Shown here: in pieces, positions 1 through 10,476 of the stretch
Layout of the letters: each line of letters begins with the position of its first letter
Position numbering within the stretch: the stretch's first letter is position 1
DNA from: Riptortus pedestris
Taxonomy: Eukaryota > Arthropoda > Insecta > Hemiptera > Alydidae
Length of the DNA stretch: 64,000 nucleotides
NCBI GenBank assembly: GCA_019009955.1
Contig: CM032233.1
Span: forward strand, 83,333,501 to 83,397,500
Direction of reading: 5' to 3'
The notes under the pieces: model-generated
The model's input: the letters and a program-made list of their open reading frames with translations, nothing else
Told to the model about the DNA's origin: nothing
Database searches by the model: none
Made by a program: the position numbers and the translations under genes

Positions 1-1309
1 TGGCCTTCTCGTGGTTCCGAGCTTCTGTACAATGTTTTTGTACCACTAATAGGTAAGGAGTAATTTTTAAATTTTTTATTTATTCCTTTGAACAGTTTTC
101 TTTTTCTTTTGTTTAGTTCTATGCCTAGTATGTGTTATTTATATATAAAATGGTGGTCATTGTTGATACTGTGTTGTACAAGTGCACTACTAAGTTTGTT
201 TATGTTAATATCTGATTTAAAATCTTTGATTTTCTTATCTATGTATTGGCTGGTTTTTCTATGTGTACTGTGACACAGTTATTACAGAATATTTTATATA
301 TAGCATTACTTTTGTTGGGTGGTATTTTTGATTTTAATTTTGAGAATATTTATATAACACATAATTTCATTATTAAGATAGCACAAGCAACGCCGGGTAC
401 CATAGCTAGTATATATATAACGTTTATTATAAAAACTATTATCACCTCGAAGTTAGAAATGTGAAGAATTTCTTAATACAACTCATCACAAAGTAAAGAA
501 TCATTGTAAATCTGACGAAGAACAGAGAAAATCTAATAATTACTACATCCCTCTAATTAAAAATTACCTAGTAATGTGATGGAGAGGGGTTTAAAGGAGC
601 GAAACCATCCTTTAACAGAGAGTAACAGATGAGAGGAGATGGGTGGGACATGAAGAGTATGATAATAAATAATGCGGGTTTTCCCCTACAAATACGAGTA
701 GTAAATCAGGCAGCACGCTCCACTCCTACGTCCTTACTCCGGGGAGCGCTCCACATCGACAGCTTCCCTTTTATAAAATATCAGAATTTGGAATACACAA
801 ATTTAAATGAAGTTGAGCCTCATTCTGGAGAGGCTGGGGGGAAAGGTGTAATATATTAGAAGAGAAGCGGGCTGATATATTGCGGCTCAGCTGATATAGA
901 GTTTTCGAGGGGCTCTTTCTCCCGGCGACCTTTCTGTCCTAACCAGCAAGGCCCCATTAATTCCTTAACTGTCGATACACTCTTCCCCTAAACCCTTTAA
1001 CTAACCACCCCCTCCCCCCCTACTCTACCTCAACCTATAACCACACCCTTCCATTACTTTACACTTTCCCGACCCAAATAACTTTCCCTTTTCTTTCTTT
1101 TAGCGATTCTCATTTACTGATGTTGCTTACATGACAAAATTACGCTACAATTTATTTAAATCTTCACGAACCTTAATAGAACAAGATTATATTTCTCCAC
1201 GGCTAGCAACCAGGAATTTAGTTAAGCAGGGTATGAGGTGTTAAGTGAGTCCAAGCTATGAGACGAATAAAAGTAGGGAATATTCATTTTAGACTGATTG
1301 CCGAAATGT
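1..1309. other. Non-repetitive AT-rich DNA, no gene supported
   Basis: No coding gene can be defended. Two short open frames (88-273 and 246-464) read as hydrophobic peptides, and a GTAAGG followed by a pyrimidine tract and TTTAG (about 52-119) looks like a mini-intron. Joining the flanks gives a stop after about ten codons, so I do not call exons. At about 381-420 a CGCCGGGTACC..AGCTAG then TATATA string matches the 3' end of the canonical Helitron family found elsewhere in this window. It could be a short Helitron relic. Positions 960-1090 are pyrimidine-rich. Confidence 0.4.
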
Positions 1310-2036
1310 AAAAAATCCGCCACGCAGGGGATTTGTAAACTAAGCAGATTTCCCACGTGAGGTGTTACAATAGATTACACCGTCGTGAATATTAATTGAA
1401 TAAATATAAACGGTAATGAGAAATCTTTCAGTCAATTTTCATAAGCTCCCAACGGAAAGCATCTGAATTTTAAACTTCCCAGCCAACCTCTCAGAGCAGA
1501 ACAGATACATAGGAGTATTCTTAACCGTAAAGAAAAACAATTACTGAAATATATCTGAATATAAAATATTAATTTTGTTGAAAACTATTTACTATATCTA
1601 GTACTGTAATTTATAATGAATTAGAATAATTTTTATCTCAATCACACAAATTTTATTAATCCAAGAACTTAAGACGGGGGGAGGGGGTGGGAGGGATCCC
1701 CAGAACATATTTGCATGTATCTCGTACAATAATGTTCTCTTGAAAACAATATTAAGTATTTAAGCTTCGATTAAAGTGGTTTATTATGTAACAGAGTATT
1801 GTTTATGTGACATGAGCAGGAGTGGGAGGTTGCTGAGAGCTGAAAATTGAAAAATGCAAATATCTCGGTTAATATTCAAAATAGAGAATAAATGTATATA
1901 ACAATATTTATAGTACATGTAATTTGCAATAGGATTGGATCTATAGAATTCAAACGTACAGTAGGGGAGATATTTTGAATTTTCGAAAATCCCCCTCTAC
2001 ACCCCTTTCTCCTCCAGATCCCATTTTAGTCCTTAA

Positions 2037-2703
2037 CCCTTTAACAGCTAAGGAGGCGGGCGGAGAGTTGCAGCCAGTAGGTGAGGAGGGCCAGCCGGCT
2101 ATCACCCTCCCAAGCTAAGGCCTCTTTGGAGCTGCTTCCTTCAATACCTCACTCCCTTTTCCGACTATTTCTTAATGTTTTATTTTCTTTGTATGATTCT
2201 GTAATACCTATATCATTATTTCAATAAATTAAAATGCTATTGTAATGAAAAATTAAGTGATTTATGAAGGAAATAATAAACATGATTGTAATGATTTTAT
2301 TATCTTATAGGTATATAATTTTTTTATTTGAAGTAATATTTTAATAATTTATCTTTTTTTTTTTAATTTGAAGATATATATTAATTAATTACCAATATAC
2401 AATAGCAGGTAGAAAAGCGGTGGGTTGGGTTTCCCTCCTTGGAAAACCCAAAGATTCCACAGTTAAGGGATCCGAAAAAATATTTTCCCAATAGAGACAC
2501 ACCTGCAGCCTAGCGGCCGCTAGAAATATTTATTAACTCTCCGAGGATCCGCAAGAATGTACCACAGTCGGGATGAGTTCCATCGTCTGTAGCTGGGAGC
2601 AGTAAAACAGTGGGAAAACGGCGACGAGATATCTCGTCCAGCACGAGGGGGTAGCAGGGCGGGCAGGCGGGGACGAGATATCTCGTCTGGAGCTGTTAAA
2701 GGG
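2037..2703. mobile_element. piggyBac-type non-autonomous element, 667 bp
   Basis: The ends are perfect 13-bp inverted repeats (CCCTTTAACAGCT ... AGCTGTTAAAGGG). They are flanked by TTAA at 2033-2036 and 2704-2707. A terminal CCC, a 13-bp TIR and a TTAA target duplication are the signature of the piggyBac superfamily. Removing the element and one TTAA restores an HLE reading (AGTCC-TTAA-CGAACTTG). The interior has no transposase: GC-rich flanks surround an AT-rich core. Two copies of the palindrome GACGAGATATCTCGTC occur near the right end (2622-2637, 2671-2686), about 49 bp apart, and could be transposase or host-factor sites. No orientation can be assigned. Confidence 0.88.
2618..2690. repeat. 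Twin 16-bp palindromes inside the piggyBac right end
   Basis: GACGAGATATCTCGTC occurs twice in a GC-rich setting close to the right TIR. Both copies are perfect dyads. Subterminal repeated motifs are commonly used for transposase binding, so I infer such a role; nothing in the sequence proves it. Confidence 0.6.
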
Positions 2704-2796
2704 TTAACGAACTTGATCTTTAGTTTTGCATAAAACTCTTATATATTGAGTTTGGAAGCAAACAAGTACGACCACAAGAGAAGTAATATATATATA

Positions 2797-2848
<52 letters not shown>

Positions 2849-2979
2849 TGAACGAACCGAGATCTTCTCCTGAAGGTAGGTCTTTACTCCTCACCCCTTA
2901 TACACACCTGATGATGGATGGCGTCGGCTAGAATCATGCTTGGAAGAAATATACACACACATATATATATATATATATA

Positions 2980-3592
2980 CACTCAACCGCAAAAAAAACT
3001 GGACACTTCATTTTTGTCGTATTTAAAGCTAATTTTCAGCAATTTTCTTTATGTGGGTATTCTAGTTATTACAGAGAATTTAGAGTCTAAGTCTATTGAA
3101 CTATTCCCTCAAGGTTAGTAAACAATTAGATAAAACTCAGATTAGATTTATTTGTCGTGAAGTTGATCTATTCTAAACTGTAAGTAGTTTTTCGCATATT
3201 TAAACATCTTTAATTATTAACCAAGCATTTTCTTTAATTAATGTTTTATTTTTATTTCGGTCCAGAATAATGGGTCTTTCAAACTTAGATGGAAGGCCGG
3301 AGCTTACGTTACATTGCCGAAACGCTTGGGGTATCGAAGTCTATTATACACTGTAATAAAAATGAAGAATAAATTTTTTTTTTTTAAATTTGTTAATTTA
3401 TCTTTTTATTTTTTTTTATATTGTATTTTTTTGTAAATAATCAATAAAAATTATTCACTTTTGGCAGATTTTGTTTAAATAACCTATAGATTAACCAATT
3501 ATTTTAATTAAAAAGATTAATATACATATATATTAAGTATTTAACAAAATTATAAGACTAAATCTAAGTGTCCGGTTTTTTTTTGCGGTTGA

Positions 3593-3595
<3 letters not shown>
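2980..3595 (+). mobile_element. Tc1/mariner-like element, internally decayed, 616 bp
   Basis: The inverted repeats of about 29 bp start CACTCAACCGCAAAAAAAAC and continue to GGACACTT. The right copy has one extra A and one substitution. Both ends abut TA (2978-2979 and 3596-3597), the target of the IS630/Tc1/mariner superfamily, inside TA-rich sequence. The interior is AT-rich but keeps a decayed transposase N-terminus (3264-3372). It is too short for an autonomous copy, which is usually above 1.2 kb, so this is a deletion derivative. Confidence 0.8.
3264..3372 (+). pseudogene. Decayed Tc1-type transposase helix-turn-helix
   Basis: Conceptual reading starts RIMGLSNLDGR. After a frameshift it continues as YVTLPKRLG then YTVIK. 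That order resembles the first paired-type helix-turn-helix of Tc1 transposases (a 'GLS..G.....IAKRLG.S...V...I.' pattern). It lies inside an element with Tc1/mariner ends, which supports the call. The frame is broken by the shift and by downstream stops. The DDE/D catalytic domain is absent. Assignment rests on pattern memory, not alignment. Confidence 0.5.

Positions 3596-3597
<2 letters not shown>

Positions 3598-3658
<61 letters not shown>
3598..3658. repeat. (TA)n microsatellite
   Basis: About 30 uninterrupted TA units follow the right end of the Tc1/mariner-like element, ending in ACACACACA. It probably belongs to the old HLE-derived TA tract that served as insertion target. Confidence 0.9.
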
Positions 3659-3667
<9 letters not shown>

Positions 3668-3740
3668 TTTGGGGTAGGCACATTATTATTCAGACGTCTA
3701 CACCACCAACTGGTATTCAATATAACATCAAATTTCGAGT

Positions 3741-4292
3741 TCATATTTGCCGCTTTCAGCAAAGCCTTACTCCTACTAGTATCATATTAATAATAAGCTG
3801 TTATATCGTAAGCCACTTCATTACATGCTGTAATACCAAATATTGTTTTTAACAAACTATTATTATACGAGATACAAACAAATACGTTCTGTTGACCGTC
3901 CCCCCCCCCTCCTTTTGTTCTTCGATTACTCAAATCTGAGAGATTGAGATAGAAATTATTCTGATTCATTTCAAATTACTCTACTAGCTATAGTAAATAG
4001 TTTTCAATAAAATGAATGTCTTATATTCAGATATATTTCATTAATTGTTCATCTTTCCGGTCTAGAATAATTCTATCTATTCAGTGCTGCGAAGTTAGCA
4101 GCTTTCTGAATTCAGACGCTTTCCGTTGTAGGTAATATTAACTTGTAAACTGACTGAATGATTTCTTATTACCGTTTGAATTTAGTCCCATAACATTCAC
4201 GGTCGTGTTACCAGTATGTAGATTTATCTGTTATAAACCTTCCCCTGAAAAATCTGCTTGGTTTACGCAGCCTCTACGTGACAGACTTTTTT
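3741..4292 (-). mobile_element. HLE 5' portion
   Basis: Read on the minus strand it starts at the CACGTAGAGG..GCGTAAACC terminus (an altered version of the 5' hairpin) and runs through the long-subfamily leader and the poly-G tract (3899-3909 on this strand). It stops near the CTGAAAG.CGGC segment. The (TA)n and 3' half are missing or separated by the Tc1/mariner insertion and unknown sequence at 3660-3740. Confidence 0.75.
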
Positions 4293-4856
4293 CTGTATAA
4301 ATTTCTATACAATTTTAGGTTATACAGATATGGCAGTCTAATGTATTTACGGGTGTTCTTTCCCAAATTTTTTTCTCGGCATGAAGAACCGATGGTGCTT
4401 GCATGATAAAGCTACTCATAAAAATGAATGACATGAACAGTATGCACTCCAATGTTAATAATAAGTGCAAATTATAAGGAAGTATAAGGGTTCATTTACC
4501 TTTAAAAATATTGTTTAATAAACATGAATATTAACAGCGAGAGTTTATTTTCTTTTTTAGTTAATGGACGAAGTTCGTTTACGTACGTTCATGAATTATT
4601 CACGTGGTTATTTTTCAAGTGACCTATTTCTCCAAGGGAAATTTCACTAAAAGGACAAAATTATTCAAATTAACATTAGATAGAGGAGAGGAGTGATTCC
4701 TCGAAATCACCACTTCTCTTTTTAACACCTTCAATACTGAGTATTCATTGTACAGTTTCTTCTTTTGCTTACATTACCTCCGCCGGGCAATAAGAACAAA
4801 TTGTTCTCTAACATATATCTTATTTATATTTAATGAAGAATAGTAGAAATATTTGT
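4293..4856. other. AT-rich spacer without a recognised feature
   Basis: No open frame of note, no repeat family and no RNA-like structure seen. It separates two HLE copies. Confidence 0.5.
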
Positions 4857-4983
4857 TTTTAGCAGATTTCCCTTAAGAGAAATCACCCATTGAGGTTGTA
4901 CTCATGACGCGATTTTTGAAATTTTTCTTCAAATGTGCATCGATCCTACCCAGGAGATGACGAAAATGAGGTCCGTTCAAAAC

Positions 4984-5056
<73 letters not shown>

Positions 5057-5860
5057 CTGTTACCGCTCTAGCGGTCGCAATTATTGTTACTCAATATTTA
5101 GTCGTTTCATGTAAAACAAAAGATCGAGTTCGTTAAAGGCTGAAATCGGACCAGGAGGAGGGGGTTTAGAGGTGAATATTTTCGAAAATTCAAAATATCT
5201 CCGTTACTATAGGTCGGATCGAAAACTTGTATAGAACCAATCTTATTGCAAATTAAATGTACTATAAATATTGTAGTATATGTACTATATACATTAATTC
5301 ACTATCCTGAATACTAACCGAGACATTTGCATTTTTCAGTTTTCAGCCATCAGCCAACCGCCACTTCTACTCATGTAACATAAACAATACTCTGCTACAT
5401 AATAAATCACATTATTCGAAGTTTAAATACCAAAAATTGTATTCAAGAGACCTTTATTATACGAGATACATACAAATATGTCCTGGTGACTCCCCCCCCC
5501 CCCGTCTTAAGGTTTTGGACTACTGAAATTTGATTGATTGAGATTATCAACAATTATTCTGACTCATTAATAATTATAGTACTAGATGTAGTAAATAGTT
5601 CTCAATAAAATTAATATGTTATATTCTGATATATTTCAGTAATTGTTTTTCTTTCCGATGTGAGGCATGCAAACCCGTTTGTTTACATTTCTAACCTAAC
5701 GCTTCCTGTCGTCAGGTTATTGAAATTGGATGAAACATTTCTTATTTCCGTTTGTATTTATTCAGGGTGTTGTTGTGTTACCAGTATGTTTATTTATCTA
5801 TTACTAAACTTCACGAGGGAAATCTGCTTAGTTTACGCAGCCCCTACGTGACGGACTTTT
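4857..5860 (-). mobile_element. HLE, full-length long subfamily (about 1.0 kb)
   Basis: Both termini are present. On the plus strand it opens TTTTTAGCAGATTTCCCTTA (3' end, reversed), continues through the conserved CCATCGATCCTACCCAGGAG block, then (TA)n at 4989-5052 and the TTCAGCC / CCACTTCTACTCATG core. It closes with TTTACGCAGCCCCTACGTGA and a T run. The palindrome is partly degraded (CCTTAAGAGAAATC). Its 5' end abuts the left arm of the inverted repeat at 5866. Confidence 0.88.
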
Positions 5861-5865
5861 TTTTT

Positions 5866-6275
5866 CCTCCGGAATATATTAATCTATTTGTTAATTAATG
5901 CACTTGTTTGGGCGAACAAATTTAAATCAGAATTATTAATGGGGCTTTAGTAAATTTCTGGAACTTCTCATGTAAGTAGAAAAACGTCACCTTGAGGTGA
6001 ATGTTGTGAACCAAATCTTAGTTTCAACATATTGTTGATCTATTGTCATTAACTACATCTAACTATTAGTGGTCAATATTAAGACTCTACTGAATGAATT
6101 TTTCATATATGAAAAATATTCAATGAAGTAGTAATGTACGTTCTTTGACATTTAAACATAAATTTCGTTCTGACGATGTAGAAATTTTAGATAATTACAA
6201 AAAATTAACCAAGCGGTTGTTCGCCCAACCGCAACAAGTGCATTAATTAACAAATAGATTAATATATTCCGGAGG
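5866..6275. repeat. 410-bp segment bounded by 54-57-bp inverted repeats
   Basis: CCTCCGGAATATATTAATCT and the following 30-odd bases at 5866-5919 recur inverted at 6219-6275, with only a small indel (CACTTGTTTGGG against CACTTGTTGCGGTTGGG). The interior is AT-rich without coding capacity, with a small dyad ATTTTTCATATATGAAAAAT near 6098-6118. Two HLE copies abut the two arms 5'-end to 5'-end. It could be a TIR element used as a target or the centre of an inverted duplication. Confidence 0.75.
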
Positions 6276-6276
6276 G

Positions 6277-6764
6277 AAAAAAAAAGTCCATCACGCAGGG
6301 GCTGCGTAAACTAAGCAGATTTCCCACATGAAGTTTCACAGTAGAGAAATCTGCCCAATAACAACTGTAGTAGTAAAGGATCTCTAAACCTATTCAAGAA
6401 GGACGAATAGTTACGGACGGCCGCCAGAGCTCTCGGCGGAAAGTCCGAACATAGCCGACTCCTGCCGACCACACGCAGACTACAAATACAAAAATCTCGC
6501 TTAATATTCAAGATACAGAATAAATGTATGAAACAATATTTATAGTAAATTTAATTTGAAATAAGATTTATTCTACACAATTTTTCGATCCGACGCATAA
6601 TAAGGGAGATATTTTGAATTTTCAAAAATCCCCCCTCTAAACCCCCCCTCCCACTGGTCCGATTTCAGCCATTAACAAACTTAATCTTCCTTTTTACATA
6701 AAACGATTAAATTCCGAGTTTGGTAACGATCAAACAAAAATTGCGATCGCTAGAGCGTTAACAG

Positions 6765-6836
<72 letters not shown>

Positions 6837-6958
6837 GAACGGACCTCATTTTCGTCATCTCCTGGGCAGGATCGATGGACATTAGAACAAAATTTTCGAA
6901 ACTCGCATTATGAGTACGACCTCAATAGCTGAATTCCCTTAAGAGAAATCTGCTAAAA
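6277..6958 (+). mobile_element. HLE, full-length GC-leader subfamily
   Basis: Both ends are seen: AAAAAGTCCATCACGCAGGG at the 5' side and AAGAGAAATCTGCTAAAA at the 3' side. The leader differs from the long subfamily and carries GGCCGCCAGAGCTCTCGGCG followed by GAAAGTCCGAACATAGCC (about 6418-6455). The (TA)n lies at 6769-6831. This subfamily is about 680-750 bp. Confidence 0.88.
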
Positions 6959-7213
6959 CAAGCAATATGTTCTGAACAAGAAAACTGACATAAGAAATTC
7001 ACGTCATTATCAAATATTAATATTGATGGAATATTATTCGATTAGACGTAGCTGGAGCAATGCTTCGTCTGGAATCGATTTTTCGAAACTTTGTGGGTAA
7101 TCGATTTTCACACTGTACATCATTTTAATTTATCGATATTATCAGCTGAGTGGTGTTGTAAGTCTCTATTCTTGTTAGTCCTGACGTGACTGCCGAGGTT
7201 GTATGATCGAATC

Positions 7214-7336
7214 TTTTTAGCAGATTTCCCTTAAGGGAAATCAGCTATTGAGGTCGTACTCCTGATGCGAGTTTCGAAAAATTTCTTCAAATGTCCATCG
7301 ATCCTACGCAGGAGATGACGAAAATGAGGTCCGTTC

Positions 7337-7386
<50 letters not shown>

Positions 7387-7952
7387 CTGTTAACGCTCTA
7401 GCGGTCGCAATTTTTGTTTGATCTTTACCAAACTCGGAATTTAATCGTTTTATGTAAAAAGGAAGACCAAGTTCGTTAATGGCTGAAATCGGACCAGTGG
7501 GAGGGGGGGGGGGGGGGGGGGTTTTGAGGGGGGATTTTTGAAAATTCAAAATATCTCCGTTATTATGCGTCGGATCGAAATATTGTATTGAATAAATCTT
7601 ATTGCAAATTACATTTACTATAAATATTGTTCTATACATTTATTCTGTATCTTGAATATTAACCGAGATATTAGCATTTGTATCCTGCGTGTGGTCACCA
7701 CTAGGCTATGTTCGGACTTTCCGCCGAGAGCTCTGGCGGCCGTTTCTATAACTATTCGTCCCTCGTGAATAGGTTTAGAGGTTAGGTTAACTGTTTTTTG
7801 GGGCTAGAAACTACTGGGTTATTACGCCCTAAATAATGTTTTAGGTTTAGAGGTTTCATACTACTACAGTTGTTATTAGGCAGATTTCTCTATTGTAAAA
7901 CTTCTCGTGGGAAATCTGCTTAGTTTACGCAGCCCCTGCGTGACGGACTTTT
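7214..7952 (-). mobile_element. HLE, full-length GC-leader subfamily with 72-bp extra segment
   Basis: Perfect 20-bp palindrome GATTTCCCTTAAGGGAAATC-like 3' end at 7218-7240, (TA)n at 7346-7382, G run at 7502-7521, and 5' terminus GCAGCCCCTGCGTGACGGAC at the right. Inside the leader (about 7780-7860) sits an extra segment bounded by AGGTTTAGAGG direct repeats. The copy at 49417 shares it; those at 6277 and 29283 lack it. Confidence 0.9.
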
Positions 7953-8142
7953 ATTAAAAGTGTATTACTCCTGAAGGAGCGTCAAAGAGTAGCTTGGAGA
8001 TAGTAGTTCAAGTGTTTTTTGTCTAATTCGGCCATGTCTCTTTCAACAAAGATTGAATTGACATTTTGACGATACGAAAAATATAGAACAGCTAGATAGA
8101 TTTAATTTACTTAAACAGATTTTATTATATTTCAGAACTCAC

Positions 8143-9230
8143 TTTTAGCAGAATTCCCTTGAGGAAGATCAGCTATTGAGGTCGTACTCATGACACGATT
8201 TCTTCAAATGTCCATCGATCCTATCTAGTAGGCGACCAAAATGAGGTCTGTTCAAAATTATATATATATAAAATTGTAACCTCTGTCTGTACATTGATTT
8301 TTTTAGCGAAATTTCACTATAACTTTTCGTTTCACATGTCATATACACCATAACTGCATTTTGGTTCTTTCGAGTCTGTTTGTTTGTTTGTTACCTTTTC
8401 ACGCATAAACCGTATTTTATAAAACTTGGTATGTATATTACTACTAACCCAACATAGACTTTAGGCTATGCTAATATTCTCTGAGACAAACAGGAGTGGG
8501 GGTTATAAGGAAGGCCTGAAATTAAAAATAGTGGTATTACGTTTCCTATTGGGGTTTCGGCAAATATGCACATAACAAAAGTTGTTTACTTTGTTATTTA
8601 GAGAAACTTTTGTTATATACACTATCGTCGTATACCGAAGTATAAAGGCGTTAACGCTAAAAATTATAGCGGGAGTCAACAATTTTATTTGGCACAAAAG
8701 ACTCAGCCGAACTAAATAAAACACTCGGCATGTGTATTAGCTCTAACTCCTTCCTTATAATAAGCCATACTAACATTTCTAGGGACGGGCAGGAATGGGG
8801 GTTATAAAAGAGGGCTGAAATTAAAAATAGTGATATTTCGTTTCCTATTGAGGTTTCGGCAAATATGCACATAACAAAAGTTGTTTATTTTGTTATTTAG
8901 AGAAATTTGCTCAACAATTCTTTTCAATATGAACTACCAGGTACCTCACCTAAAAAAATTAATTCAAATGTATGTTAATATTTTGTCCTTAATAATTTAC
9001 ATCAATGCATAATGCACAGGAAACGAGAAATATGACAATATGGAGGACAGTGAAGTCTTACATAAAAAATTAATTTTATTATTAACAAACCCACAGAAAC
9101 GACGGGTATTAACCCTAAACACTGGGAAGGGTAAATGTCAAAATATTGTGCAAAGTTAAGCCTTGCCAAAAAAATACCATCACCATCCAGCCTCAAATGA
9201 ATTCCCGGGCGAAGCCGGGTATCTGAGCTA

Positions 9231-9294
<64 letters not shown>

Positions 9295-9662
9295 CTGTTA
9301 CCGCTCTAGTGGTCGCCATTTTTGTTTAATCGTTATCAAACTTGATATATAAGCATTTTATGTGAAACTTAGCTTAAAGGGGAGGAATTTCGAAAATTTG
9401 AAATATCTTCGTTATTATACGTCGTATCAAAACAGGGTATAGAATCAATTTTATGATAATTTATAATTTGTCTATAAATTATGTCATACAAATATGTTCT
9501 CAATCACGAATATTAACCAAGATAGATGCATTTTTTAGTTTTCAGCCATTAGTATACCCCCCCCCACCTCTTACTTATGTCATATTAACAAATATACTGT
9601 TATATCGTGACAGTACGTGGGAGTATGCTTATCTTACGCATCCCCTGCTCGATAGACTTTTT
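8143..9662 (-). mobile_element. HLE split by a canonical Helitron
   Basis: The 3' end and conserved block (8143-8259) run to the (TA)n. A Helitron occupies 8260-9231. The HLE resumes with (TA)n at 9238-9291 and the CTGTTACCGCTCTAGTGGTC block, and reaches a mutated 5' terminus (CTTACGCATCCCCTGCTCGA) at 9640-9662. Confidence 0.85.
8260..9231 (+). mobile_element. Canonical non-autonomous Helitron (copy A)
   Basis: The 5' region reads TATATATAAAATTGTAACCT followed by CTGTCTGTACATTGA and a GTTTGTTTGTTTGTTACC run. The 3' end is a CCCGGGCGAAGCCGGG hairpin (about 9204-9219), then TATCTGAG and CTAG (9228-9231), followed by T. A 3' hairpin shortly upstream of CTAG and insertion between A and T are canonical Helitron traits. 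The initial TC is not visible here because the end merges into TA repeats. Two internal units of about 300 bp contain AATAACAAAGTAAACAACTT (reverse sense) and AGGAGTGGGGGTTATA-like strings. No Rep/helicase coding is present. Confidence 0.82.
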
Positions 9663-10329
9663 CGTATGTTGGAAAATGTAAGTGTGTTAAGTATGGTCCA
9701 TTTTCATTTGTCATTCATATTAAGAATTAACTGGCATAACTAAGTTGGTATTTACAAATTTTAATAAATAAGCTCTAGCCAGTATGAAATCAGCCCATTC
9801 CAAATATTACCTGAAATATTTTAATTAAGGGTCATGGTCAATTGAATTCATTGTTCTAATGGTTTTAATTAAGTATGTATTCATTTTCACATATTCAAAG
9901 GGTCAACAATACATCCAATTCACAGAAATGTAAAAGCAAGACGTAAATATCACAATACTGAAAAATGGATTCCAGCTATTTTAATTGTTATGAGAATGAT
10001 GTAGAGCTTTATGCTAATTTTAAACAAAAACATTATAAGTGGAACGTTTTTCATAGAAAACCCTGTCATACAACTCCGTAATATTTTATTTTTAGTGATA
10101 GTTTAATTATTATCTGTTGTGGGTCAATTTTGATACAAATAAATATCTTACTAGAATTTACTTTTTAATGCCGTGCATGTTATGTGGCCTCTTAGGTAAT
10201 CTCTTCAGGAGTTTTCCTCCTACCAATTAAGTCGGCAGTGTCGATAACCTATAAAAGTACGGATGAGCTGTTCTCAGAGTTCCGTGTTCCGCCTAGTAAA
10301 ACTGTAGTGATCCGCCGTTCAGAGTTTAG
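9663..10329. other. AT-rich spacer, nothing recognised
   Basis: No coding frame or family repeat was identified. It holds ordinary AT-rich sequence between two HLE copies. Confidence 0.5.
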
Positions 10330-10414
10330 TTGTATTTATGACGCGATTTTCAAAACATTTCTTCAAATGTCCATCGATCCTACCCAGGAGATGACGAAAA
10401 TGAGGTCCGTTCAA

Positions 10415-10476
<62 letters not shown>

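Larger units (their letters stand above)
1310..2880 (+). mobile_element. HLE copy, old, interrupted by a piggyBac element
   Basis: The 5' end (AAAAATCCGCCACGCAGGGG then CTAAGCAGATTTCCCACGTG) is clear. The body follows the long subfamily through CTTGATCTTTAGTTTTGC, and the (TA)n tract lies at 2798-2845. The 3' block after (TA)n is degraded and the terminal hairpin is missing. A piggyBac-type element at 2037-2703 splits it at the TTAA of the usual GTTAACGAACTTG segment. Confidence 0.75.

Noticed and set aside
1..464. Exons with a mini-intron (GTAAGG ... TTTAG)
   Set aside because: Joining the flanks gives an early stop; the open frames on either side are in different frames and without a known motif.
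3550..3852. Tyr-Ile-rich open frames here and at every (TA)n tract
   Set aside because: Pure microsatellite translation, repeated at many HLE copies.
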